Assembly: GCA_041874755.1 (NCBI GenBank) | Contig: CP102611.1 | Span: 2,170,001 to 2,234,000, forward strand | DNA: 64,000 nucleotides | Source: Chitinibacter sp. SCUT-21 | Lineage (GTDB): Bacteria > Pseudomonadota > Gammaproteobacteria > Burkholderiales > Chitinibacteraceae | Reading direction: 5' to 3' | In this document: piece by piece, positions 30,476 through 40,319 of the stretch | How the letters are laid out: each line of letters starts with the position of its first letter | Numbering within the stretch: position 1 is the first letter of the stretch | Translations under genes and position numbers: made by a program | The notes under the pieces: model-generated | Told to the model about the DNA's origin: nothing | Seen by the model: only the letters and a program-made list of their open reading frames with translations | Databases searched by the model: none

Positions 30476-31738
30476 ATGGATACGATCAGTACCCTCGGCG
30501 CGATGGTGGCCTTAGCCGTCGCCATTGGTTTGATTTTGAAAAAAGTATCGCCCACCTACGGCATGGTGGCAGGTGCTTTGATTGGTGGTTTGGTCGGTGG
30601 CGCTAGTTTGACCGAAACCGTCACCATTATGATGGACGGCGCACGCAATATTATTCCAGCCGTGTTGCGGATTATTGCCGCTGGTGTATTGGCTGGCGTG
30701 CTGATCGAATCGGGCGGTGCGGCGCGCATTGCCGATACCATCGTTAAAAAGATGGGTGAAGTGCGTGCCTTGCTCGCTTTGGCCTTGGCCACGATGATCT
30801 TGACCAGCGTTGGCGTCTTTGTCGACGTGGCGGTGATTACCGTTGCACCGATTGCCCTGATGATCGCTGAACGCGCAGGTATTTCGCGCTTTGCCGTGTT
30901 GCTGGCGATGATTGGCGGTGGTAAAGCCGGTAATGTGATGTCGCCCAATCCAAATGCAATTGCAGCGGCGGATGCATTTCAACAACCCTTAACGTCGGTG
31001 ATGATGGCCGGCATTATTCCGGGCTTGGTGGGCTTGGGCGTGGCCTATTTCTTGGCACGTCGTGTCACAGCCAAAGGCAGCATGATTTCTGCCGACGAAG
31101 TGCACGATCACGGCAATCAAAACCTACCTAGCTTTGGTGCTGCGATGGTTGCGCCGCTAGTCGCGATTGGCTTACTGGCACTGCGCCCGATTGCCGATAT
31201 CAAAATCGATCCGCTGATCGCCTTGCCAGTAGGCGGCATTTTGGGTTGCTTGGCGATGGGCAAAATCGCCAAAATCAATGAATACAGTATTGCTGGTTTG
31301 CAGCGCATGATGCCGGTGGCAATTATGTTGCTCGGTACCGGTACTTTGGCCGGCATTATTGCTAACTCTGAATTGAAAAACCTGTTGATCCACGTGATTG
31401 GCGGCATGGGCTTGCCGGCGTATGTATTGGCGCCTGTGGCGGGTATTTTGATGTCGATGGCCACCGCGTCGACCACCGCGGGTACAGCAGTAGCATCACA
31501 AGTATTTGGCGCCACGCTAATGACGTTGGGCGTTCCTGCTTTGGGCTCTGCCGCAATGATTCACTCAGGTGCGACGGTGCTTGACCATTTGCCGCACGGT
31601 AGCTTCTTCCATGCCACCGCTGGTGCAGTCGGCATGAATATGAATGAACGTCTGAAATTGATTCCGTACGAAACCGCCGTTGGTTTGGGCATTACCGTGA
31701 CTGCCACCGTGATCTACGGCGTGATTGGTCTGGCTTAA
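30476..31738 (+). CDS. GntP-family permease (probable glycerate transporter)
   Basis: 420-residue membrane protein with about 12 helices. VSPTYGMVAGALIGGLVGG near the N-terminus and the later GGGKAGNVMSPNPNAIAAAD are characteristic of the GntP gluconate/organic-acid family. The neighbouring CdaR regulator and glycerate kinase point to glycerate (or a related hydroxy acid) as the substrate; that is inference. Its stop is 11 bp before the kinase start. Confidence 0.88.
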   Translation: MDTISTLGAMVALAVAIGLILKKVSPTYGMVAGALIGGLVGGASLTETVTIMMDGARNIIPAVLRIIAAGVLAGVLIESGGAARIADTIVKKMGEVRALLALALATMILTSVGVFVDVAVITVAPIALMIAERAGISRFAVLLAMIGGGKAGNVMSPNPNAIAAADAFQQPLTSVMMAGIIPGLVGLGVAYFLARRVTAKGSMISADEVHDHGNQNLPSFGAAMVAPLVAIGLLALRPIADIKIDPLIALPVGGILGCLAMGKIAKINEYSIAGLQRMMPVAIMLLGTGTLAGIIANSELKNLLIHVIGGMGLPAYVLAPVAGILMSMATASTTAGTAVASQVFGATLMTLGVPALGSAAMIHSGATVLDHLPHGSFFHATAGAVGMNMNERLKLIPYETAVGLGITVTATVIYGVIGLA

Positions 31739-31749
31739 GGAGCGCAGCA

Positions 31750-32892
31750 ATGAAAAAAATCGTGATTGCACCTGATTCATTTAAAGAATCACTCAGCGCC
31801 AAACAAGTTGCTCATGAAATCGCGCAAGCCATCGCCAGTGTGATGCCACATGTGCAAACCGTGCAAGTGCCGATGGCCGACGGTGGGGAGGGGACGCTCG
31901 AGGCTTTGGTCGACGCCACCGGTGGCCAGTTTCATCGCAGCTTTGTCCGCGGGCCGATGGGCGATGTGGTCGACGCACAATGGGGGATGCTCGGTGATGG
32001 ACGTACCGCGGTCATCGAGATGGCCGCAGCCAGCGGCTTGGCCTTGCTGACTATCGAGCGCCGCAACCCGCTGCTGACCAGCACCGAAGGCACAGGCGAT
32101 TTGATCAAAGCCGCACTCGATGCGGGTGCGCGCCGCTTTATTCTGGCGATTGGTGGCTCGGCAACCAATGATGGCGGTAGCGGCATGCTGCGTGCGCTTG
32201 GCGCGCGTTTTCTGGATGCGCAAGGCCGTGAGCTGGCGCGCGGTGGCGCGGCATTGGCGCAGTTGGCAAGCATCGATTTGCGCGATTTAGACCCGCGCCT
32301 ATTGGCCAGCGAGTTTGACGTGGCGTGCGACGTGGATAATCCGCTAACCGGCCCGCGTGGTGCGTCGGCGATTTTCGGCCCGCAAAAAGGCGCTACGCCA
32401 GAGATGGTGCAAACCTTGGATGCCGCCTTGGCGCATTACGCGCATATCATTCGCGAGCAGCTTGGCCGCGATGTTGAACACGCCGCTGGTGCTGGTGCAG
32501 CCGGAGGCATGGGGGCCGCTGCCTTGGCGTTTTTCACCCATTGTCGTCTACGGCGCGGCGTTGATATCGTGCTCGATGCGACGGGGTTGGCGCAGCACTT
32601 GGCCGATGCTGATTTAGTGATTACCGGTGAAGGCCGCCTCGACGGGCAGACGATTTTTGGCAAAACGCCAATTGGCGTGGCGCAACTAGCCAAACAATAT
32701 GGTTTACCGGTGATCGGCATTGGTGGCTGCTTGCGCGAAGATGTGCATGAAGTGTACGAGCACGGCATCGACGCGGTGTTCTCATGCGTGCATAAAGCGA
32801 TGGATTTGCAAGAAGCCCTCGCCGGTGCGCAACAAAATCTAGCTCGCACCGCACGTAACGTGGCCAGCGTGATTCATTTGATGAAGAGGTGA
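31750..32892 (+). CDS. Glycerate kinase (GarK/GlxK class)
   Basis: 380-residue kinase phosphorylating D-glycerate, with 2-phosphoglycerate the usual product of this class. The N-terminus KIVIAPDSFKESLSAKQVA and VPMADGGEGTLEALV, the middle LAIGGSATNDGGSGML and ITGEGRLDGQTIFGKTP are diagnostic. Co-transcription with the permease is indicated by the 11-bp gap. It ends the cluster and is followed at 8 nt by a 49-bp repeat. garK and glxK cannot be told apart by eye. Confidence 0.94.
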   Translation: MKKIVIAPDSFKESLSAKQVAHEIAQAIASVMPHVQTVQVPMADGGEGTLEALVDATGGQFHRSFVRGPMGDVVDAQWGMLGDGRTAVIEMAAASGLALLTIERRNPLLTSTEGTGDLIKAALDAGARRFILAIGGSATNDGGSGMLRALGARFLDAQGRELARGGAALAQLASIDLRDLDPRLLASEFDVACDVDNPLTGPRGASAIFGPQKGATPEMVQTLDAALAHYAHIIREQLGRDVEHAAGAGAAGGMGAAALAFFTHCRLRRGVDIVLDATGLAQHLADADLVITGEGRLDGQTIFGKTPIGVAQLAKQYGLPVIGIGGCLREDVHEVYEHGIDAVFSCVHKAMDLQEALAGAQQNLARTARNVASVIHLMKR

Positions 32893-32900
32893 GTTGGGGT

Positions 32901-32949
32901 GGGTATGTCTATGTAGTCAATTGCGGGATTGTTTTACATTGATATACCC
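32901..32949. repeat. 49-bp GTAT-N37-ATAC element, copy 8
   Basis: GGGTAT at 32901-32906 and ATACCC at 32944-32949, 8 nt after the glycerate kinase stop. Interior CAAT and ATTG at element positions 18-21 and 28-31 form an inner dyad. Confidence 0.85.
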
Positions 32950-33018
32950 ACACTCACACAGATCAATCGTGATGAGTGCTGTTATATGGCTCTGCTTGCT
33001 GAGCTTAGGCGATAGACT

Positions 33019-34179
33019 TTAGAGGTTTCGTCCTGCGCGCCATTGGTTGGCGCGCTGAGTCGCAATAATGTCGTGCGGTGTTGGTGGACTATAGTTTTGC
33101 AATAACTCAATCGCATCCCGATCTTGTTGCGATGCGGCGATTTTGAGCCATGTTAAACCATCGATCATGTCTTGCTCGCTCGGCGAATTGGCGGGGTTTA
33201 GTAAGGAGCGACCAAGACGATATTGTGCATCTTCATTCCCTGACACAGCAGCCGTTTGATAATACTGCCTTGCTAATTCTAAGCTTTGCGCAACGCCGAT
33301 GCCTTTTTCATGCATATAAGCTAGGCTGACCATCGCATAGCTATCTTGTCGTAGACCTTGTTGATCAGATGCCGCTTGTTTGAGCAGACTTTGTGCCTTG
33401 CTGGTGTCGACGGCCACGCCGTATTTACCAAATAAATATACCCAGCCCAGATAGCCCAAGGCTTTCGGATGCGATGCCGACGCGGCTTGATTCAGCCATT
33501 TGAGGCCTTCAGCCTCATTCAATGGCGTGCCCAACGCTTTGAGATGGATATACGACAAAGCCAACATACTACTGGCATCACCTTTATTGGCGGCGCGTTG
33601 ATAGTAATCGATCGCCAGCGGTACATTGCTGCTGCAAATGCCGTCTTGTTTATTATAAAGGCCAACATTGTGCTCGGCTTCGCGCAGGCCAGTATCGGCG
33701 GCTTCTTTAATCAGCTTGCAGCCTTCAGCCTCATCGCGTTGCACGCCACGCCCTTCGATCAATAACAGGCCATAACCGTTTTTAGCGTAAGCGTAATCTT
33801 GCTTAGCAGCTTTTTTGTACCACATCGCGGCTTGAAATGGATCGGCTTCAACGCCAATGCCCAGATCGTATAAATAAGCGACGCGACTTTGCGTATCGGC
33901 GTCGCCACTGAGCGCGGCTTTTTCCGCCCACGCAAACGCTTGCTCGGGTGATTGCTCAACGCCATTGCCATCCTCGTAGCGGTAGGACAACTCAAGCGCA
34001 GCGTCATAGTCGGAGCTTGCTTTTTGCTGCAGCTCGGCGACACTCATATTTCGCAGGGCAGGCTCATTCGAATAAAACTGCTTAATTTTTTCTAGCCCCG
34101 CCCCGTCGTCTCGTAGCAGGGTATAGGTAGCAAAAAGGGCGCTGGCGCACAGGAAAATGGATAGAAAGCGAGAAGGCAT
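33019..34179 (-). CDS. Sel1/TPR-like repeat protein, exported or membrane-anchored
   Basis: 386-residue protein. An N-terminal hydrophobic helix (about 4-20) suggests a signal peptide or anchor. From about residue 55 there are roughly seven Sel1-type repeats of 36 residues with the pattern A...G...A...L...Y..G.GV..D...A..W..KAA (clear units around GDADTQSRVAYLYDLGIGV and YAKNGYGLLLIEGRGV). Sel1 repeats mediate protein contacts. No partner can be named from the neighbourhood. Confidence 0.85.
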   Translation of the reverse strand: MPSRFLSIFLCASALFATYTLLRDDGAGLEKIKQFYSNEPALRNMSVAELQQKASSDYDAALELSYRYEDGNGVEQSPEQAFAWAEKAALSGDADTQSRVAYLYDLGIGVEADPFQAAMWYKKAAKQDYAYAKNGYGLLLIEGRGVQRDEAEGCKLIKEAADTGLREAEHNVGLYNKQDGICSSNVPLAIDYYQRAANKGDASSMLALSYIHLKALGTPLNEAEGLKWLNQAASASHPKALGYLGWVYLFGKYGVAVDTSKAQSLLKQAASDQQGLRQDSYAMVSLAYMHEKGIGVAQSLELARQYYQTAAVSGNEDAQYRLGRSLLNPANSPSEQDMIDGLTWLKIAASQQDRDAIELLQNYSPPTPHDIIATQRANQWRAGRNL

Positions 34180-34283
34180 CGTTGCAAAGCGAAGTTGACA
34201 ATATTTCCGTTAGCTTACCACTTCATTTTGATTGTGTTGGTTTTTACGACGTAAAGGATCTCACACCCGCAATTGGGGGCGAT

Positions 34284-34313
34284 AAAAACCTGCGCCCTTG
34301 GGTGGGCGCAGAT
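34284..34313 (-). terminator. Terminator of the dCache chemoreceptor gene
   Basis: CTGCGCCC and GGGCGCAG flank TTGGGT; on the minus strand the stem is followed by GTTTTTATC. Confidence 0.8.
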
Positions 34314-34318
34314 TTGGT

Positions 34319-36388
34319 TTAGGTGCGGAATTTGGCGACCAAATCGGACATTCGTTTGGCGGAATTGTCGAGCGATGTCACCGAGTTGGCCACTTCATTG
34401 ATCGAGAAGTTATTTTCTTGCGCCATATTGCTGATGTGTTCGATGTTTTTCGCTATGTCGGTGCTGGCTGCGGCTTGTTCGCGCGTGGCGTCGGCGATGA
34501 TGGCGACGTCATTGATTAATGCGCGCGTTTCGCCAGAGACATGGCCGATCGCGTCGCTTGCTTGCTGCGAAATCGAGATGCAACTGCTGATCTGCGTGCG
34601 CGTACGCTGCATGTTTTGATCTGAACTCGCGATCTCACCTTGAATATCGTTGACGATATGGCTGATTTCCTGCGTCGCCTCGCCTGTGCGGGCCGCAAGT
34701 TTGCGCACTTCATCGGCGACAACGGCAAAGCCACGGCCTTGCTCGCCAGCGCGTGCCGCTTCAATCGCAGCATTCAATGCCAGCAAATTAGTTTGATCGG
34801 CAATGTCTTTAATCGCACTCAAAATGCTCTCTACTTTGGCCGATTGCTGGTTCAGTTTGCTCATTGAATCGGATAGCGCATCCACCGTTTGATTCACTTG
34901 CTCAATCTGCGTCGACACATTGTGCACCAACTGTTGGCCTTGTTCGGTCGCTTGGCCGGTGTTATGCGCGCTTTGCTCAAAACGATGCGCGCTTTCGGCT
35001 ATGTGTTGAATGCTCACCGTCACTTCTTCAACGCTGGCGGCGGTTGCGCTGGAGGATTCGGCTTGCTGATGCGAGGCGTTGGTCACTTTATCGGCGACCG
35101 AGCTTAGCTGTCGTGCGGCCACGCCAACGGCTTCGCTTTCTTGGCGTACTTGCACAAACATCGCACGCAGTTGCTCCATAAAGCGATTAAAGGCTTCGCT
35201 GGTGCGGCCAATTTCATCGTTGGATTGTACTTCAAGCCGGCGAGTGAGATCGCCTTCGCCGTTGGCTAGCGTTTCCATGGCCCGCGCCAAACGGGCCAAT
35301 GGCGCCGTGAGCACCGTTAAAATGGCGGCTAACACGGACAGCAAGGCCAGACCCGCGATCACGCCAGTAATAATGGCGCTATTGCGCGCTTTTTCCGCGT
35401 CGGCCACGATGACCGCTTTCGGAATCGACACGCCCAAGCCCCAATATTGATCGGTATTGCCCACTTTAATTGCGTGCCAAACGTGTAATTCGCCGTCGCG
35501 TTCAAAATCCAGCGTCTTTCCGGCCTGAATTTGGGCCAGTAGATCGGCGGGGTAGCGCTCAGTGATGAGCGGCTTACCCAGCAATTGGCTGTCGCTGTTG
35601 ACGACATACTGGCCGCCATTCGAGATCAGCGTTAGATAGCCCACGCCAAACGGTTTGTATTGGCTAAAGATCTGCTGCAAACGATCGAGTGGCAAATCGA
35701 CCGATGCGACCCCGGCAAAGGCGCCGGTGGTTGTTTTCATCGCCACCGATAGCGTCGACATCAAGATGCTCTTGCCTTGCACATCGTAAGTGGTCGGCTC
35801 GGTTACGGTATCGCGCTGGCGCGATTTGGGAATAAAGTAAAAATCACCCCAGCCTGCTTCTTCATAGCGTGGTTTATAGCCCGCAGGGTTAGATCGAAAT
35901 GGCTCGGCTTCAGCTTGTTGCTTGCTGCCGAGCATTACATCTTGTGCCACTTTGTCGCCCGAGCGCGTGATATACGGCATATAGCGACCGGTTGGATCGT
36001 GCCGTGGCCAATCGCTGGCGTATTCGGCGTCTTTGCCATCGAGCGCATTGGGCTCCATCAGCATCCACAGGCCTGAGGCATCAGGGTAGCCGCCGAGTAA
36101 TTTAATAATCATCTGATCGATGGCTTGGCGTTTGGGAAAATGCTCGCCTCTCAAGCCTTCCACCGCATCGGCTAAATGGCGCGGTAGCGCAAAGCCTTGG
36201 GCAAATTTCGCTTCAATTTGCTGGGCATAGGCTTCGGTTTGCTCATAGGCCCGCGCTTTACCAACGCGCTCGGCATCGGCATACACTTGGCTGGAAATAA
36301 CCCAGATCATCGCCGTGACCCCCAGTGTGATGGCCACTGTTGCTGCGATCAAAACTTTGCTGCGCATCTGTAAGTGTGCAAACTGCAT
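34319..36388 (-). CDS. Methyl-accepting chemotaxis protein with dCache sensor
   Basis: 689-residue chemoreceptor. Membrane helix at about 12-32, a large periplasmic region (about 35-335) with double-Cache features ([50 protein letters not shown]), a second helix at about 338-362 and HAMP ([14 protein letters not shown]). Signalling domain: [20 protein letters not shown] and [20 protein letters not shown]. dCache domains usually bind amino acids or other small metabolites. It has its own terminator. Confidence 0.93.
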   Translation of the reverse strand: MQFAHLQMRSKVLIAATVAITLGVTAMIWVISSQVYADAERVGKARAYEQTEAYAQQIEAKFAQGFALPRHLADAVEGLRGEHFPKRQAIDQMIIKLLGGYPDASGLWMLMEPNALDGKDAEYASDWPRHDPTGRYMPYITRSGDKVAQDVMLGSKQQAEAEPFRSNPAGYKPRYEEAGWGDFYFIPKSRQRDTVTEPTTYDVQGKSILMSTLSVAMKTTTGAFAGVASVDLPLDRLQQIFSQYKPFGVGYLTLISNGGQYVVNSDSQLLGKPLITERYPADLLAQIQAGKTLDFERDGELHVWHAIKVGNTDQYWGLGVSIPKAVIVADAEKARNSAIITGVIAGLALLSVLAAILTVLTAPLARLARAMETLANGEGDLTRRLEVQSNDEIGRTSEAFNRFMEQLRAMFVQVRQESEAVGVAARQLSSVADKVTNASHQQAESSSATAASVEEVTVSIQHIAESAHRFEQSAHNTGQATEQGQQLVHNVSTQIEQVNQTVDALSDSMSKLNQQSAKVESILSAIKDIADQTNLLALNAAIEAARAGEQGRGFAVVADEVRKLAARTGEATQEISHIVNDIQGEIASSDQNMQRTRTQISSCISISQQASDAIGHVSGETRALINDVAIIADATREQAAASTDIAKNIEHISNMAQENNFSINEVANSVTSLDNSAKRMSDLVAKFRT

Positions 36389-36436
36389 AAGTGTTCCTCA
36401 ATGACGAGATCCGGAAATGATGTTTAAGTCATATTC

Positions 36437-36463
36437 TTTTCGGCGAGTTTAAGCATTTGCTTA
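36437..36463 (-). promoter_or_regulatory. Possible sigma-28 (FliA) promoter of the dCache receptor gene
   Basis: On the minus strand, TAAGCAAA, 11 bp, then GCCGAAAA (consensus TAAAGTTT-N11-GCCGATAA). The -10 half matches at 7 of 8 bases; the -35 half is poor. It lies about 50 bp before the start. Confidence 0.3.
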
Positions 36464-36561
36464 TGAATATGGCATTGCTTTTATCCCTAAGCATAGGTCA
36501 AGCCGAGTGAAAAAAAGAAATAGCTTGAGCTCATTTAGCAACGGTTGGTGGTGTTAATAAT

Positions 36562-36592
36562 AAAAAAAGAGCGCTTTGCAAACAAAGCGCTC
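36562..36592 (-). terminator. Strong terminator downstream of the FKBP gene
   Basis: GAGCGCTTTG and CAAAGCGCTC form a perfect 10-bp stem around CAAA; the plus-strand A7 run before it gives a T run for minus-strand transcripts. Confidence 0.85.
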
Positions 36593-36614
36593 AATTTATT
36601 TAAATACGATGGCT

Positions 36615-36663
36615 TGGTATTGGCCTGTATTGCTTATTGAATAGGTGATATTGAGATATACCC
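36615..36663. repeat. 49-bp GTAT-N37-ATAC element, copy 9
   Basis: TGGTAT at 36615-36620 and ATACCC at 36658-36663. It ends 7 nt from the FKBP stop, between that stop and the terminator, so it is transcribed in the FKBP 3' untranslated region. Confidence 0.8.
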
Positions 36664-36670
36664 AGCGTGA

Positions 36671-37090
36671 TTATTTAATAGCCAGCAATTCCACTTCAAA
36701 AATCAGTGTGGCATTGGCAGGGATTACGCCCGGTACACCGCGCTCGCCGTAGGCCAATTTTGGTGGGCAAACCAGTTTAGCCTTACCGCCTACTTTGATT
36801 TTCTGTACGCCTTCAGTCCAGCACGGCACCACGCGGCTCAGCGGGAAAGTCGCAGGCTCGCCGCGTTTGTACGAGCTATCAAATTCTTTACCATCAGGCA
36901 AAGTGCCACGGTAATGCACGCTGACCGTATCAAGCGCTTTGGGATTCGCGCCTTTGCCTTCTTTTAGCATTGTGATTTCGATGCCCGATTCGGTTTTGAT
37001 GGCCTTGGCCGCACTGCTGGCGCTGCTAGCCGCTGGGGCTGCGACGGCGTTGAAAGTGAGTGCGGCAAGCGCGATTGCGAGGTATTTCAT
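36671..37090 (-). CDS. FKBP-type peptidyl-prolyl isomerase, exported
   Basis: 139-residue periplasmic isomerase. Signal peptide about 1-18 (ALTFNAVA), Ala/Ser-rich linker, then one FKBP domain (about 33-138) with VSVHYRGTLPDGKEFDSSY, EGVQKIKVGGKAKLVCP, YGERGVPGVIPANATLIFEVELL. The aromatic active-site residues are kept. Small single-domain FKBPs of this type help folding in the periplasm. Confidence 0.92.
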   Translation of the reverse strand: MKYLAIALAALTFNAVAAPAASSASSAAKAIKTESGIEITMLKEGKGANPKALDTVSVHYRGTLPDGKEFDSSYKRGEPATFPLSRVVPCWTEGVQKIKVGGKAKLVCPPKLAYGERGVPGVIPANATLIFEVELLAIK

Positions 37091-37104
37091 CGTAGGTCCT
37101 TAAT

Positions 37105-37153
37105 GGGTATAGGCTAATAAATAACATACAGCATGCTTTACAGGTAAATACAT
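37105..37153. repeat. 49-bp GTAT-N37-ATAC element, copy 10
   Basis: GGGTAT at 37105-37110 and ATACAT at 37148-37153, 10 nt from the yaeQ stop and 14 nt from the FKBP start. The copies at 36615 and 37105 flank the FKBP gene. Confidence 0.75.
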
Positions 37154-37163
37154 TGGCGGGTAT

Positions 37164-37718
37164 TTAAACCACTTGCCCCATCCGCAGCAATGGGCGCGGT
37201 TCGACCAGTACATTGTGCGTGTTATCCGACACCCACGTTTGGCCGTCTTGAATCGTAAATTGCAATTGCATCGTGCGCTCGGTCATTTTGGCCAGCTCAG
37301 CCAAGGTTTCGGCGTCGATGCCGACGACGTTCAGATGGTCAAAGCGGGTCAGTTGGCCTTTGATGCCGTCAAACCAAATATCCACCACGCGTGCGCCGTA
37401 GGCGTAAATCCACACGCTCGCTGAGCGACCGCAGGCTTTTTTGATCCGTTTTTCGTCGGGCATCCCCAAATCGATCCAGTTTTCGATTGCACCAGTTAGA
37501 TCCATTTGCCAGATATCAGGCTCGTCGTCCGCACACAGGCCGCGCGTGAGTTCGAGCGTTTCGCTGGCGTGCTGCGCAAAAGCCACCAGCCGCAACATCA
37601 TGCGCTCATCGGTTTCGGAAGGGTGGCGCGCCAATGTCAGATGATGGGTCGCGTAATAATTGCGATCCATATCGGTGATATTCAGTTCGGCTTTAAAAAC
37701 AGTGGATTTCAGGGCCAT
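37164..37718 (-). CDS. yaeQ: YaeQ family protein
   Basis: 184-residue protein of the YaeQ family, which has a PD-(D/E)XK-nuclease-like fold and no firmly known role. The N-terminus ALKSTVFKAELNITDMDRNYYATHHLTLARHP, DEPDIWQMDLTG and IDLGMPDEKRIKKACGRS are the conserved blocks. It is divergent from the helicase gene. Confidence 0.92.
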   Translation of the reverse strand: MALKSTVFKAELNITDMDRNYYATHHLTLARHPSETDERMMLRLVAFAQHASETLELTRGLCADDEPDIWQMDLTGAIENWIDLGMPDEKRIKKACGRSASVWIYAYGARVVDIWFDGIKGQLTRFDHLNVVGIDAETLAELAKMTERTMQLQFTIQDGQTWVSDNTHNVLVEPRPLLRMGQVV

Positions 37719-38055
37719 GATGCATGCTGCGGCAGGAAAAACAGTAGTTTAACGCGTTCATCGCGCGTAAGACAGCAACTTACATTCTGCCCTGTCGTGA
37801 TTGGCACTACGGGATAATTGGCGAGCTGAATACGACTTTTGTGTCGCCTTTGATCGTTTAGCGCAAAAAAAGCGACATTTTTTGCACCTAGCGTTTGTTT
37901 TTTCGACTAAATACTCTGTAGAATCCGAGTTTTAGCGCCCAACCAATCGGCGCGCCGTAGCGCAGCGTTCTAGCTGGCCGGCCTCTCTCATCAATTTACC
38001 TAAACCTGCCCTGGATTGGTATCGCGCCCGCGATAGGCCGCAGCAGGAATATTCA
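37719..38055. other. Long 5' region of the RhlE-like helicase gene
   Basis: 337 bp between divergent yaeQ and the helicase gene. Apart from the candidate promoter at 37895-37924 it holds a leader of about 125 nt, GC-rich in its middle. Long leaders are common in cold-induced helicase genes; that role is inferred. Confidence 0.45.
37895..37924 (+). promoter_or_regulatory. Candidate sigma-70 promoter of the helicase gene
   Basis: TTGTTT (37895-37900) and TAGAAT (37919-37924) are separated by 18 bp, about 130 bp before the helicase start. Confidence 0.45.
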
Positions 38056-40275
38056 ATGTCTGATCTGACTTTTGCCGATCTTAAATTGGCCGAGCCGCTA
38101 TTGCGCGCTGTGGCTGAAACTGGTTACACCTCGCCTACGCCGATTCAGGCGCAAGCGATTCCTCAAGTGATTTTAGGCGGCGACTTACTCGCCGCAGCGC
38201 AAACCGGCACCGGTAAAACCGCCGGTTTTACGCTACCGATTTTGCAACGCCTGATTGAACGCGGTGCACCAAGCAGTGAAAAAGGCGCGCCGCGCGTACT
38301 GATCTTAACCCCGACGCGTGAACTGGCCGCGCAGGTGGAAGAATCGGTGCAAACCTACGGCAAATACCTGCCGTACACGTCGATGGTGATGTTTGGCGGG
38401 GTGAATATCAAACCGCAATTGCGTCGCTTGCATTCGCCACTGGATATTCTGGTTGCTACGCCGGGTCGATTGCTCGATCACGTCGGCCAGCAAACGGTTG
38501 ATTTATCCGCCGTCGAAATTCTGGTGCTGGATGAAGCCGATCGCATGCTCGATATGGGATTTATCCACGACATCAAAAAGGTGCTGAAACTCGTACCTGA
38601 AGAGCGCCAAAATCTGCTGTTCTCGGCCACATTCAGCGACGAAATCAAAGAACTGGCCGATAAGCTACTGAATAACCCAGCGCTGATCGAAGTCGCTCGC
38701 CGCAATACCACCAATGAATTGGTGAGCCAGCGCGTGCACTTGGTCGATCGCGATAAAAAGCTGCCGCTGCTGACGCAATTGATTAAAGAAGGTGATTGGC
38801 ATCAGGTCTTGGTGTTTATGCGCACCAAGCACGCGTGTAACCGCATCGCTGAAAAACTGAATAAAGACGGCATTACCGCGATGGCAATTCACGGCAATAA
38901 GAGCCAGAACGCCCGCACTGCGGCACTGGCGCAATTTAAAACTGGCGAGCTGCAAGTGCTGGTCGCGACCGATATCGCCGCGCGCGGTTTGGATATTGAA
39001 GAATTGCCACACGTGGTGAATTTCGAATTGCCGAATATTCCAGAAGACTACGTACACCGCATTGGCCGTACGGGTCGCGCTGGCTGTACCGGCGAAGCGC
39101 TGTCGCTGGTGTGCGTTGACGAGATGGAATACCTGAAAAACATCGAAAAGCTGACCAAGCAATCGATTCCACAATTTACTGTACCCGGTTATGAAGCCGA
39201 TTTAAGCGTCAAGCCAGAGCCGATTGTGCGTGGTGGCTTGGGTCGTGATCGCCCGCCGCGCAACCCGCGCAATGCCAACTCTCGTCCGCCGAAAGGTTGG
39301 AACAAAGCCAACGCTGAAGCGCTGCAGGCGGAAAAAGACGCAATGCTCGCAGCGGGCGCAACGCCGGAAGAAGTCGCCAAAGTGATGGCGGCGAAAAAAG
39401 CTGAGGCCGAGAGCAAAGCCCAACGCAGCCCACGTAGCGGTCAAGGTCGTCGTCGCAACGATGCGCGCGCTGAAGGCCGTGCAGACACGGTAGAAACCGC
39501 AGCAGTCAGCGCCGATGGTGACGCGCCGCAAACGCGTGCACCGCGCCAGCCGCGCGAAGGTCAACAGCGCGGCCGTGGTCGTCGCCCAGCGGATGAAACA
39601 CGGGTAGATGGCGAACAGCCAAGCCGCGCACCACGCCAAGAACGAGCACCGCGTGATGGTGCGCCTCGTCAGGAATGTGGCCCACGCAATGACGAGCGTC
39701 GCGGTCCACGCGGCGAAGGCCGTAGCAATGAGCAACGTCGCCCACGCGCGGAATCGCGTGATGATGCAGGCCGTGCGCCACAACGCGCACCGCGTGAGCG
39801 TATGGATTATGACGAGCGCCAACCAGTATCCAATGCCAACGCGCTGCCTGCCGAATTGATGCAAGGTGGTCGTCGTGGCTGCGGTCAACAGCGTCGCAGC
39901 AACGGCAACGCGGCTTACGATCCACTCGGCGGCTTCCCACCGATTCCACGCCAAGGCGGTTATTACGATAAACCAGACAGCGGCGGCCGTGGTGGCCCGC
40001 GTGGCGATAGCCGTGCTCGTCCAGCAGGGCGCGATGGTGCTCGTAGCGATACGCGTGCGGATACACGCACCGATACACGAGGTGGCCGCCCACCAGCTCG
40101 CGACGGTCGCCCCGCCGCGCGTGATGGCCGTTCGGCGCACGACGCGCAACGCAGCGATCATCGCAAACCGCAAAACCACACCGCGCATTCGGAAGGGCAC
40201 CGTGGTCAGCCACGTCGTCGCCCAACGCAAACCGCCGCCTTGCTCGGTGGTGGCAAACCACGTGATGAAGAGTAA
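38056..40275 (+). CDS. rhlE: DEAD-box RNA helicase, RhlE-like, with very long basic tail
   Basis: 739-residue ATP-dependent RNA helicase. The core (about 1-375) has the Q motif ([14 protein letters not shown]), [39 protein letters not shown] and [10 protein letters not shown], so it should be active. The remaining 360 residues are low-complexity, rich in Arg, Gly, Pro, Asp and Ala, with repeated RGGR- and RPxRD-like units ([18 protein letters not shown]), expected to be disordered and RNA-binding. RhlE helicases act in ribosome maturation and RNA decay. The tail is much longer than in typical RhlE. A perfect terminator follows. Confidence 0.93.
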   Translation: MSDLTFADLKLAEPLLRAVAETGYTSPTPIQAQAIPQVILGGDLLAAAQTGTGKTAGFTLPILQRLIERGAPSSEKGAPRVLILTPTRELAAQVEESVQTYGKYLPYTSMVMFGGVNIKPQLRRLHSPLDILVATPGRLLDHVGQQTVDLSAVEILVLDEADRMLDMGFIHDIKKVLKLVPEERQNLLFSATFSDEIKELADKLLNNPALIEVARRNTTNELVSQRVHLVDRDKKLPLLTQLIKEGDWHQVLVFMRTKHACNRIAEKLNKDGITAMAIHGNKSQNARTAALAQFKTGELQVLVATDIAARGLDIEELPHVVNFELPNIPEDYVHRIGRTGRAGCTGEALSLVCVDEMEYLKNIEKLTKQSIPQFTVPGYEADLSVKPEPIVRGGLGRDRPPRNPRNANSRPPKGWNKANAEALQAEKDAMLAAGATPEEVAKVMAAKKAEAESKAQRSPRSGQGRRRNDARAEGRADTVETAAVSADGDAPQTRAPRQPREGQQRGRGRRPADETRVDGEQPSRAPRQERAPRDGAPRQECGPRNDERRGPRGEGRSNEQRRPRAESRDDAGRAPQRAPRERMDYDERQPVSNANALPAELMQGGRRGCGQQRRSNGNAAYDPLGGFPPIPRQGGYYDKPDSGGRGGPRGDSRARPAGRDGARSDTRADTRTDTRGGRPPARDGRPAARDGRSAHDAQRSDHRKPQNHTAHSEGHRGQPRRRPTQTAALLGGGKPRDEE

Positions 40276-40288
40276 TTTCTTCAGCGCT

Positions 40289-40319
40289 TAAAAAAGGCTG
40301 CCTTGGCAGCCTTTTTTTA
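40289..40319. terminator. Bidirectional terminator between helicase and GST genes
   Basis: AAAAAGGCTGC and GCAGCCTTTTT flank CTTG. It overlaps the stop of the convergent glutathione transferase gene. Confidence 0.9.
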
